From: Wujia chipingensis
Lineage (GTDB): Bacteria; Bacillota; Clostridia; Lachnospirales; Lachnospiraceae
DNA length: 64,000 bases
Direction of reading: 5' to 3'
Assembly (NCBI RefSeq): GCF_014337155.1
Contig: NZ_CP060632.1
Location: 515,001 to 579,000, forward strand
Positions 54,255 to 62,667 of the stretch are shown here, piece after piece. The notes under the pieces are model-generated. The model was given only the letters and a program-made list of their open reading frames with translations, made no database searches and was not told where the DNA came from. The position numbers were made by a program, and so were the translations under genes. Numbering within the stretch: the first letter of the stretch is position 1; the number at the start of each line of letters is the position of its first letter.

Positions 54255-56636
54255 ATGGGACTTACGCAGCAACAAGTACAGGAGCGGATCGATCAGGGCC
54301 TGACGAACGAGACCGACCTGTCTACCGATAAAACAACGAAGGAGATTATCATCTCCAACACATTCACATATTTTAACCTGATCTTTTTGATCATTACAGT
54401 CTTACTCTGTCTGGTCGGTTCTTTTCGGAACCTGACTTTCTTGCCGATTGTCATCGGCAATACACTGATTGGAATTATACAGGAGGTTCGCGCGAAGCGG
54501 ACACTGGACAAGATGAATCTGCTGAATGCACCGCACGCGATCGTCGTGCGGGACGGCGTGAAGCAGAAGATTGAAACCGAACAGCTTGTACAGGATGATG
54601 AGATCATCTTGGAGGCGGGCAACCAGATCTGCGCAGATGCAGTCGTCGTGGAAGGAAGCGTGCAGGTCAATGAATCGCTGCTTACCGGAGAAGCGGACGA
54701 GGTAGAGAAAAATCCCGGCGACGAACTGTTCTCCGGAAGCTTTGTCGTATCCGGACAATGCCACGCCGAACTCACTCATGTCGGAAATGAATCCTACATC
54801 GCGAAGCTCTCACAGGAAGCAAAGACGATGGGAAGCGGCGAGCAGTCTGAGATGATCCGTTCAATCAACCAGATCGTCAAATGGGTTGGTATCGTTATCA
54901 TCCCAATCGGACTTCTGTTGTTTTATCAGAGCCATTTTATCAACCATGAGACAATTCGCCGGAGTGTGACAGCGACGGTTGCGGCGATCATCGGTATGAT
55001 TCCGGAGGGATTATATTTACTTACGACAATCGCACTGGCTCTCAGCACCATGAAGCTTGCCAGCCGGAAGGTGCTGCTGCATGATATGAAGAGTATCGAA
55101 GCACTTGCACGTGTCGATGTGCTGTGTGTGGATAAGACCGGTACGATCACCGAGCCGACGATGAATGTCAAGCAGATCATATGCAGTAAGAACGGGAAGA
55201 ATCTGCTGCACACGCCGGAGGAATTGCAGGAATTACTTGTGGATTATACTCTTGCATCGAACGACAACAATGCGACGATGCAGGCACTCCGCACATTTGC
55301 AGAAAATGATGGTGCGACACCGCATCGGATGGTTGTGGAGCGCTATCCATTTTCCTCAACAACGAAATACGGTGCAATTGTATTTACAGAAGGAACTTAT
55401 ATATTAGGGGCGCCGGAATTTGTCCTGCGAGATGCATATGCGACGGTGGAAGAAGAGATTACAACTTTCACGAAGGATGGTGACCGCGTCCTGCTTTTTG
55501 CAAAATACGCAGGAACAGATTTAAAGCACGGACTTACAGAAGAGGTGATTCCGCTTGGATTTGTCATACTTGCGAACCCGATTCGTGAAAATGCAAAGCA
55601 GACATTCGAATATTTTAACAATCAGGGCGTGGCAATCAAGGTCATCTCCGGTGATAATCCGGGGACGGTTTCTGAAGTTGCGCTGCAGGCTGGAATCCTG
55701 GGTGCAGAGAATTACGTGGATGCGACCACGCTTGATACAGCGGCGAAGCTTAGGGATGCGGTGGAACAGTACACTGTCTTTGGACGTGTGACCCCAAAGC
55801 AGAAACAGAAGCTTGTGAAGGCATTGCAGATCAAAGGACATACGGTTGCGATGACAGGTGATGGTGTCAATGATATCTTGGCTATGAAGGATGCAGACTG
55901 TAGCGTGGCGATGGCATCGGGAAGTGAGGCAGCAGCGCAGGCAGCACAGGTTGTATTGCTGGATTCGGATTTTGCACATATGCCGGATGTTGTGTATGAA
56001 GGCAGGCGTGTCGTTAACAACGTACAGCGGTCAGCGAGTCTGTTCCTTGTAAAGAATATATTTTCTCTGTTGATGGCAGTATTCTCGATGGTTTTGATGA
56101 TCACATATCCGCTCGAACCGGCGCAGGTATCCTTGATCAGTATGTTCACAATCGGCGCACCGGGATTCCTGCTTGCATTAGAGCCGAACAAGAACCGGAT
56201 CGAAGGCAGGTTTATCACGAATGTGCTGCTTAAGGCACTGCCGGGCGGTCTGACCGATGTGATTGCAGTCGGAGCCCTTGTCATGCTTGGATCGGTATTC
56301 GGACTTCCGGATGCGAGTGTGGCGACAGCCGCAACACTGGTTTTGTCGGTTGTTGGATTTATGATCTTATTTAAGATCAGCGAGCCGCTCAATAAGATGA
56401 AGTACGGCGTGATCTTCCTGAATATATTCGGACTTGTATTCTCCGGAATCTTTCTGAAGAAGCTGTTTGCATTAAGTGATATGTCAAACCGGTGTATATT
56501 GTTGATGGTTGTGTTCGGATTCGCAGCGGAATCCTTATTCCGGTATCTGACTCTGATTGCGGAGAAGTTACGGGCACGTTACGAGAAAAAACAGAAGTAT
56601 ACCGGCTATAAACGGAAGAGAAAACTACGTCGATAG
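54255..56636 (+). CDS. Cation-transporting P-type ATPase (CtpE-like)
   Basis: A 793-residue P-type ATPase. The actuator motif LLTGEADEV, the phosphorylation motif VDKTGTITEP with Asp293, the ATP-binding region, and GDGVNDILAMKDAD of the hinge are complete. Membrane helix 4 reads GMIPEGLYLL; this PEGL motif and the lack of CPC or HMA elements place it nearer to CtpE-like calcium or general cation pumps than to heavy-metal pumps. The frame is open to 54186, within the inverted repeat, but AAAGGAG selects the ATG at 54255. Ion specificity is not proved. Confidence 0.88.
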   Translation: MGLTQQQVQERIDQGLTNETDLSTDKTTKEIIISNTFTYFNLIFLIITVLLCLVGSFRNLTFLPIVIGNTLIGIIQEVRAKRTLDKMNLLNAPHAIVVRDGVKQKIETEQLVQDDEIILEAGNQICADAVVVEGSVQVNESLLTGEADEVEKNPGDELFSGSFVVSGQCHAELTHVGNESYIAKLSQEAKTMGSGEQSEMIRSINQIVKWVGIVIIPIGLLLFYQSHFINHETIRRSVTATVAAIIGMIPEGLYLLTTIALALSTMKLASRKVLLHDMKSIEALARVDVLCVDKTGTITEPTMNVKQIICSKNGKNLLHTPEELQELLVDYTLASNDNNATMQALRTFAENDGATPHRMVVERYPFSSTTKYGAIVFTEGTYILGAPEFVLRDAYATVEEEITTFTKDGDRVLLFAKYAGTDLKHGLTEEVIPLGFVILANPIRENAKQTFEYFNNQGVAIKVISGDNPGTVSEVALQAGILGAENYVDATTLDTAAKLRDAVEQYTVFGRVTPKQKQKLVKALQIKGHTVAMTGDGVNDILAMKDADCSVAMASGSEAAAQAAQVVLLDSDFAHMPDVVYEGRRVVNNVQRSASLFLVKNIFSLLMAVFSMVLMITYPLEPAQVSLISMFTIGAPGFLLALEPNKNRIEGRFITNVLLKALPGGLTDVIAVGALVMLGSVFGLPDASVATAATLVLSVVGFMILFKISEPLNKMKYGVIFLNIFGLVFSGIFLKKLFALSDMSNRCILLMVVFGFAAESLFRYLTLIAEKLRARYEKKQKYTGYKRKRKLRR

Positions 56637-56688
56637 TGAAAATTACAGGAAATTTACAAGAAAATGACGAAAAAGGGATGCGTAATCA

Positions 56689-56717
56689 TTGCTATCTGCC
56701 GAAAATGATATTATAAT
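56689..56717 (+). promoter_or_regulatory. Predicted promoter of the cell-wall amidase gene
   Basis: TTGCTA (56689-56694), a 17-base spacer and TATAAT (56712-56717) lie about 50 bases before the ATG. Confidence 0.6.
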
Positions 56718-56765
56718 CGGAATGGTGTTTTTTGGATTATAGTAGAAAACGAAGGAGAGAGTAAC

Positions 56766-59618
56766 ATGATACGCTTCAAAAAGAGTAAGAAGATTCTTGC
56801 AGCCATTTTGACAGCGGGGATGCTGCTTGCGGGAAATGGAGTCCCGATTTGCGCAGCAGAACCAGTTTCGGTGGCACAGACAGAAGAACAGTTGAATTAT
56901 CTGGTCGTCGGAAGTCCGGTTGTATGTACACCGGGAAGCCAGTTTGTTCTGGCGGATGTCGGAGATGGAACGGAGAAGCTTTCGGATGCGGTTTTGACTT
57001 ACGTCAATGTGGAGACTGGTACTTCCTATGAAGTGACTGCGGATACCGTAGATGAGGGAAGCCTGCTGTTTAACATGGAGTTTGATGATACCCAGCCGAG
57101 CGGAGAATATGAAGTAACCACGATTGAGGTAGTTGCAGACGGAGAGAAACGAATCGTTCGTATGGTGGATACCGGAATTGACGCCAAATTTGGTATCAAT
57201 ACGGATGTTGATTCTGAGGCGGATGCCTATGTCGTGGATGAACAGGCAGAGCAGGATGCAGAGGAAGCCTGCGGCGAAGACGGAATTACCGTGCTGGATG
57301 CCGAAGGACAGGAGATGACTTTTGATTCTCTGACCGAAGCTTTACAGGAAGCCGATGACAGTGTTGCAGACAGCGGAATCGCAACACAGTCGACAGCCAA
57401 CCCGAATCTGGTTGTTGTGCTTGATCCGGGACATGGTGGTTCTGATCCGGGTGCATGTAAATATGGCTTGAGAGAAGCGGATTTGACGTTGAAAATTGCG
57501 CAGTATTGCAAGTCAAAGCTGGAAGAGTATAGCCATGTTGAAGTATACATGACAAGAACTGCAGATACGGACAATAATCTTGCTAATCGCGTAGCGTATG
57601 CAAAGAAATTTAATCCAGATGTGTTTGTCAGCATTCATATCAATGCTGTTGGTGGACAACATGGCGGTGCCGAGGTGTATTATCCAAACGGCAATTACAT
57701 ACCGGGTATCGGAACAGAAGGAAAAGAACTGGCAGAAGTAATCCAGCAGAAGCTGGTAGCGCTTGGCCTATATAACAGAGGAATCAAGATCCGGAATACA
57801 GAGGACGGCAGCCAGTACCCAGATGGTTCACCATCGGATTACTTAGGCGTTATCAAGCGTTCTAAGGAAGCTGGTTTCCCGGCAGTTTTGATCGAGCATG
57901 CATTTATCGATAATTATGGCGATGTATATAACTTTTTGTCAAGAGAAGATAAAGTAAAGGAAATGGGGTATGCAGATGCAACCGCCATTGCAGAATATTA
58001 TGGATTGTCCAAGAATGGGAATTACGGCTCTAAGGCGACAATCGCGGATACGATCCGTACAGCATATGACGGTGGTACGTCCGAAGCATTGACACCAATT
58101 ATGACGACTCCGACGACATCAGTTGATCGTATGGTATCGTATTATAAGTCCAATGCAACGTTCCCGACTTACTATCAGGAGCATGATACAGAGATCAAAG
58201 CATCGTCCAATCCATTGCAGACATTTTGCCAGATCTTTTACGACGAGGCAGTTGCAGAGGGCGTAGATCCGGGTGTTGTATTTGCACAGGCAATGAAAGA
58301 AACTGGATTCTTGCGATTCGGCGGCGATGTAAAGATTGAGCAGTATAATTTCTGTGGACTGGGCGCAACCGGAGGCGGCGCTGCTGGACAGGCATTTGGT
58401 TCGGTACGTCTGGGAGTACGTGCACAGGTACAGCATCTGAAGGCATACGCTTCACAGGAAGATCTGAAAAATGCAGTGGTTGATCCGAGATTCCAGTATG
58501 TGACAAGAGGCTGTGCAACTTTTGTAGAGTACTTGGGTATTCAGGAAAACCCTTGGGGAAAGGGCTGGGCAACTGCATCAAATTATGGATATAGTATTGT
58601 AAATGATTATATGTACAAATTCTGTACGGTAAAAAAGACATCCAGTACAGCAAATTCGTTCCTGAATGTAGCGTATAGCACACATGTACAGAGTTATGGC
58701 TGGCAGGCAGATAAATTTAACGGTATGACAAGCGGAACGACCGGACTTGGCAAGCGCCTGGAGGCAATCAAGATTAAGGTCGGTGGCGAGTATGATTTGG
58801 GTGTTACCTATCAGACACATGTACAGACCTTAGGCTGGGGTAATTGGGTCGATGATGGAGCTTTAAGCGGAACAACTGGACAGGCCAAACGTCTGGAAGC
58901 AATCCGTATCAAATTAACAGGCAACGACGCAGACAAATTCGATGTGTATTATCGTGTACATGCACAGACCTTTGGCTGGCTTGGCTGGGCAAAGAATGGT
59001 GAAACGGCTGGTACGTCAGGATTTGCAAAGCGTCTGGAAGCAATCCAGATTTACGTAGTACCGAAGGGGATGACGCCATCTTCGGGAACCAGCGCTGTTT
59101 CTTATGTACAGTACGGAAAGGCTGCATCGAAGAGTGATCAGCCGGGCTTGATCAATTATGCAACGCATGTGCAGACCTATGGCAACCAGCAATTTGTATC
59201 AGACGGTTCCTTCTCTGGAACATATGGAGAAGCAAAGCGGCTGGAGGCAATCCGGATTCAGGTCAACAATGACGCACTTGGTGTAGATGGTGGTGTGACT
59301 TATCATACGCATGTGCAGAAATTGGGATGGCAGCCTTGGGTTAGCGATGGCGTAGTCAGCGGAACGACTGGACAGGCGAAGCGTCTGGAGGCAATCGAGA
59401 TCAAACTGACTGGTGAACTTGCTGAGAAATATGATGTATACTACCGTGTACACGCACAGACTTTCGGCTGGTTGAACTGGGCGAAGAATGGGCAGACAGC
59501 TGGAACAGTTGGATATGCAAAGCGTCTGGAAGGAATTCAGATCGTGCTCGTACCAAAGGGAGGCAAAGCACCGAGTGCAACGCCTTTGAACGATGGCAGA
59601 GCATGTATTATTAAATAA
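56766..59618 (+). CDS. Secreted N-acetylmuramoyl-L-alanine amidase with glucosaminidase-like domain and six ChW repeats
   Basis: A 950-residue secreted wall hydrolase. A signal peptide (ILAAILTAGMLLAGNGVPICAAE) is followed by an acidic region (about 35-210). The Amidase_3 domain (about 215-410) has VVVLDPGHGG with the zinc His, and VFVSIHINAV with the second His. A glucosaminidase-like domain (about 480-620) has GVVFAQAMKETGF and NFCGLGATGGG. Six ChW repeats (about 632-935) follow, each of the form HVQxxGW...GTTGxxKRLEAI, and probably anchor it to the wall. Repeat four lacks the Trp (YGNQQF). Monocistronic, terminated at 59631-59662. Confidence 0.93.
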   Translation: MIRFKKSKKILAAILTAGMLLAGNGVPICAAEPVSVAQTEEQLNYLVVGSPVVCTPGSQFVLADVGDGTEKLSDAVLTYVNVETGTSYEVTADTVDEGSLLFNMEFDDTQPSGEYEVTTIEVVADGEKRIVRMVDTGIDAKFGINTDVDSEADAYVVDEQAEQDAEEACGEDGITVLDAEGQEMTFDSLTEALQEADDSVADSGIATQSTANPNLVVVLDPGHGGSDPGACKYGLREADLTLKIAQYCKSKLEEYSHVEVYMTRTADTDNNLANRVAYAKKFNPDVFVSIHINAVGGQHGGAEVYYPNGNYIPGIGTEGKELAEVIQQKLVALGLYNRGIKIRNTEDGSQYPDGSPSDYLGVIKRSKEAGFPAVLIEHAFIDNYGDVYNFLSREDKVKEMGYADATAIAEYYGLSKNGNYGSKATIADTIRTAYDGGTSEALTPIMTTPTTSVDRMVSYYKSNATFPTYYQEHDTEIKASSNPLQTFCQIFYDEAVAEGVDPGVVFAQAMKETGFLRFGGDVKIEQYNFCGLGATGGGAAGQAFGSVRLGVRAQVQHLKAYASQEDLKNAVVDPRFQYVTRGCATFVEYLGIQENPWGKGWATASNYGYSIVNDYMYKFCTVKKTSSTANSFLNVAYSTHVQSYGWQADKFNGMTSGTTGLGKRLEAIKIKVGGEYDLGVTYQTHVQTLGWGNWVDDGALSGTTGQAKRLEAIRIKLTGNDADKFDVYYRVHAQTFGWLGWAKNGETAGTSGFAKRLEAIQIYVVPKGMTPSSGTSAVSYVQYGKAASKSDQPGLINYATHVQTYGNQQFVSDGSFSGTYGEAKRLEAIRIQVNNDALGVDGGVTYHTHVQKLGWQPWVSDGVVSGTTGQAKRLEAIEIKLTGELAEKYDVYYRVHAQTFGWLNWAKNGQTAGTVGYAKRLEGIQIVLVPKGGKAPSATPLNDGRACIIK

Positions 59619-59630
59619 AATAACAAATCA

Positions 59631-59662
59631 AAAAAGAGTCTTGCAGATTGCAAGGCTCTTTT
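59631..59662 (+). terminator. Intrinsic terminator after the amidase gene
   Basis: AGAGTCTTGCA pairs with TGCAAGGCTCT (one G-T) around a short loop and is followed by TTTTTAT. Confidence 0.85.
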
Positions 59663-59702
59663 TATGTGTAAACATATTCGTGTATTGTGCGGATGAAACA
59701 GA

Positions 59703-60302
59703 TTACATGGCAGCCACTCTGGCGTCGATATAGCGAATCAGTTCTTCTGCTGAAGCTTTCAGACCAAGGCGGCTGGTATTGATGCAGACATCATAGTACC
59801 GGGAATCGCCCCATTTGCCAGAGGAGAAGGAATTGTGATACTGCTTCCGGCTTTTATCGTGGCGTTTCATTTTTGTGAGCGCCTCGTCTGCGGATACATG
59901 CTTGACTTCCATGATTCGCTTCTGCTTCACATCAGTGTCGCCGACAAGGAAGATGGAGATCAGTCCATCATTATCCTGTAAGATGTCCTCGGCACAACGA
60001 CCGAGTACTACATAGGATTCTCCGCTTTCTGCCTTTTCCTTCAGGAAATTAAACTGCATTTCTGCAATAATCTTTTCTACGGAGTTTGACTGTCCGAGTA
60101 CCGTTCTGGTGATAAAAGGATTTGCTGGCTTTTCGTCGTATTTCTTATAGACATCGTAAGAATTTCCAGTTTCCTTGGAAAGCTCGTCGAGAATATTTCT
60201 GTCATAAAGTGGAATATTGTAATGCTTGGCGATCATTTCTGCGATTACATGTCCGCCGCTTCCATACTCTCGTCCGATTGAAATAATGACCTGTTTGTTC
60301 AT
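59703..60302 (-). CDS. Cytidylate kinase-like family protein
   Basis: A 199-residue P-loop kinase of the cytidylate kinase-like family (AAA_26). The nucleotide loop is GREYGSGGH near residues 10-18, a relaxed P-loop; further family features are PLYDRNILDEL, VVLGRCAEDIL and RYYDVCINTSRLGL. Such proteins are common in Clostridia and act on unknown nucleosides or small molecules. The ATG at 60302 has GGGAG nine bases upstream and is preferred to the longer frame to 60341. Divergent from the OPT transporter gene. Confidence 0.88.
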   Translation of the reverse strand: MNKQVIISIGREYGSGGHVIAEMIAKHYNIPLYDRNILDELSKETGNSYDVYKKYDEKPANPFITRTVLGQSNSVEKIIAEMQFNFLKEKAESGESYVVLGRCAEDILQDNDGLISIFLVGDTDVKQKRIMEVKHVSADEALTKMKRHDKSRKQYHNSFSSGKWGDSRYYDVCINTSRLGLKASAEELIRYIDARVAAM

Positions 60303-60460
60303 AAATATACGCTCCCTTCTGTCGTGAAATGTGTCTGCCATTCGCGCTTTTTTTATTTACAATTATACATAAGATGGACGGAAAAAGTCAATGTATGTAT
60401 GCAGGAAAAATGGGAAAAACTGTATCTGTGAAGAAGTATAAAAACAGGGAGAAACAGACA

Positions 60461-62296
60461 ATGAAAAAAACAACTGAATTTACACCGACAGCTTTTATTT
60501 TAGGAATTTTACTTGCCGTTGTATTTGGTGGTGCCAATGCCTATCTGGGGCTGCGTGTCGGTATGACGGTATCCGCATCCATTCCGGCAGCCGTGATCTC
60601 GATGGGGATTGTGCGGCTGTTGTTAAAGAGGGATTCGATTCTGGAAAATAACATGGTACAGACAATCGGCTCCGCCGGAGAATCGCTGGCGGCAGGTGCA
60701 ATCTTTACGCTTCCGGCACTGTTTATGTGGGCTAAGGAGCATGGAACGGCGATGCCGCCTTTTTTTACGATCGCGATGCTTGCCATAAGCGGCGGTCTGC
60801 TTGGGGTGCTTTTCATGGTGCCGCTTCGCCACGCGCTGATCGTGGAAGAACATGACCGCCTGCCATACCCGGAGGGAACGGCATGTTCGAAGGTGCTGCT
60901 TGCTGGAGAAGAGGGTGGCGCGAAAGCAAAGAAGGTATTAAAAGGATTGCTCGCGGCAGCTGTCTATAAATTTTTAGCAGACGGATTGAAGCTGTTTCCA
61001 AGTGAAGTCGATTTTGAAAGCCGGAAGCTGCGTGGGGCAGGCTTTGGTATCGACGTGCTACCGGCATTGGTGGGTGTTGGATATATCTGCGGCGCGCGTG
61101 TGTCTTCGTATCTTTTGAGCGGGGCGGTACTTGGCTGGCTCGTGCTGATGCCGGCGTTCGTGCTGGTTGGTGGGGATAATATCTTGTTTCCAGCGACGAG
61201 AGCAATCGGCACTTTAACCACATGGGAATTGTGGGGGAACTATATCCGCTATATTGGAGCCGGAGCAGTTGCGGCAGGCGGAATTATCAGCCTTGTAAAG
61301 ACGTTGCCATTGATCGTGACGACCTTCCGTAAGGCAGTGCGTGGCTATGGGAATACGGGAAGGGAACGGACAGAACGTGATATTCCGATGCGGTATGTGA
61401 TCATTGGAATTGTGGCAATCCTGTTGTTCCTGTGTGTGATGCCACAGATCCGGCTGTCTGTGCCGATGGCACTTTTTATTGCCGTGTTTGGATTTTTCTT
61501 TGCAACCGTCAGTGCACGGATGGTTGGTCTTGTCGGTTCTTCGAACAATCCGGTATCTGGTATGGCAATCGCGACATTGCTGCTTGCATCCTTTGTGCTG
61601 AAATTAACTGGGCAGACCGGATTAAAAGGAATGACAGTTGCAATCTCAATGGGAACGGTCATCTGTATTGTCGCGGCAATGGCAGGGGATACGTCGCAGG
61701 ATTTGAAAACTGGTTTTATCGTCGGGGCAACACCGTGGAAGCAGCAGGTTGGAGAGCTGATCGGGGCGGTTGTTTCCGGACTTGCAATCGGTGGTGTGCT
61801 GTATCTGTTGCAGGCAGCATGGAGCTTCGGCGATCCGGAGCTTCCGGCACCGCAGGCAACATTGATGAAGCTGGTTGTGGAAGGTGTGATGGGAGATTAT
61901 CTGCCGTGGGGACTGATTCTGATCGGCGTATTTATCGCAGTTGCGGTTGAGATCGTTGGGATTCCGGTGCTTCCTTTTTCTATCGGATTGTATCTGCCGA
62001 TTCATCTGTCAACAGCGATCATGGTTGGCGGTCTGTTGCGCGCGTTTTATGAAAGGAAAAAGAATGAGGCGTATGTGCAGGATGGAATCTTATTTTCTTC
62101 CGGACTGATCGCCGGAGAGGGATTGATCGGAATTCTGTTAGCGGTGACAGCTGTACTTGGTGTGAGTGCAAAATTTGATTTATCCGGGCGTGGAATCAGT
62201 CTGGGAGCGGCAGGAAGTCTGGCAGCATTTTTGATCCTGCTTGTCATAATGATCTGCGTGATAAAAAAACAGGAAAAAATGGAAATTGATAGTTGA
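60461..62296 (+). CDS. OPT family oligopeptide transporter
   Basis: A 611-residue membrane protein with about sixteen helices of the OPT family, which imports oligopeptides or metal-chelate complexes. Conserved segments are FTPTAFILGILLAVVFGGANAYLGLRVGMTVSAS opening (key parts NAYLGLRVGMT), PYPEGTACSKVLLAGEEGG, and GDTSQDLKTGFIVGATPWKQQ. The frame is open to 60329, but CAGGGAGAAA selects the ATG at 60461. Substrate unknown; a metal-linked role would fit the metal genes downstream, which is only a hint. Confidence 0.92.
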   Translation: MKKTTEFTPTAFILGILLAVVFGGANAYLGLRVGMTVSASIPAAVISMGIVRLLLKRDSILENNMVQTIGSAGESLAAGAIFTLPALFMWAKEHGTAMPPFFTIAMLAISGGLLGVLFMVPLRHALIVEEHDRLPYPEGTACSKVLLAGEEGGAKAKKVLKGLLAAAVYKFLADGLKLFPSEVDFESRKLRGAGFGIDVLPALVGVGYICGARVSSYLLSGAVLGWLVLMPAFVLVGGDNILFPATRAIGTLTTWELWGNYIRYIGAGAVAAGGIISLVKTLPLIVTTFRKAVRGYGNTGRERTERDIPMRYVIIGIVAILLFLCVMPQIRLSVPMALFIAVFGFFFATVSARMVGLVGSSNNPVSGMAIATLLLASFVLKLTGQTGLKGMTVAISMGTVICIVAAMAGDTSQDLKTGFIVGATPWKQQVGELIGAVVSGLAIGGVLYLLQAAWSFGDPELPAPQATLMKLVVEGVMGDYLPWGLILIGVFIAVAVEIVGIPVLPFSIGLYLPIHLSTAIMVGGLLRAFYERKKNEAYVQDGILFSSGLIAGEGLIGILLAVTAVLGVSAKFDLSGRGISLGAAGSLAAFLILLVIMICVIKKQEKMEIDS

Positions 62297-62351
62297 CATC
62301 TGAAAAAGGAATGCTATAATAAACAAAAACATATGAATAATTGTTCATATG
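62293..62351 (+). promoter_or_regulatory. Promoter and ArsR/SmtB-like operator of the metal-efflux operon
   Basis: TTGACA (62293-62298), a 16-base spacer and TATAAT (62315-62320) are followed by a palindrome CATATGAA (62330-62337), six bases, TTCATATG (62344-62351). This dyad resembles metal-sensor sites of the ArsR/SmtB family and would block the promoter when metal is low. The sensor gene is not in the window. Confidence 0.75.
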
Positions 62352-62377
62352 ATATCGAGAAAAAAGGAGATACGAAG

Positions 62378-62596
62378 ATGAAGAAAACTTACAAAATTGA
62401 TGTTGATTGTGCAAACTGTGCAAATAAGATGGAGGACGCTGCTAAGAATACAGCTGGAGTCAAGGACGCGACTGTAAACTTTATGGCACTCAAGATGATC
62501 GTAGAGTTTGAAGAAGGTGCAGATGCAAAGGCAGTTATGAAGGACGTTCTGAAGAACTGCAAGAAGGTAGAGGATGACTGCGAGATCTTCTTATAA
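62378..62596 (+). CDS. Stand-alone heavy-metal-associated (HMA) protein
   Basis: A 72-residue ferredoxin-like HMA domain protein with the metal site DCANCANKME (Cys-x-x-Cys), the typical VKDATVNFMALKMIVEF strand and a second Cys pair near the end (CKKVEDDCEIF). Such proteins hand metal to a P1B ATPase. The frame is open to 62333, but AAAGGAG selects the ATG at 62378. It lies 71 bases upstream of the P1B ATPase, which itself has no N-terminal HMA domain, so it probably serves as the detached domain. Confidence 0.92.
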   Translation: MKKTYKIDVDCANCANKMEDAAKNTAGVKDATVNFMALKMIVEFEEGADAKAVMKDVLKNCKKVEDDCEIFL

Positions 62597-62667
62597 GAGA
62601 TCTGCACAGATGCAGCAGGTGTGCATAAGTAAGTAGAAGAAGCAGACAGAGATAGGAAGTGACGGCT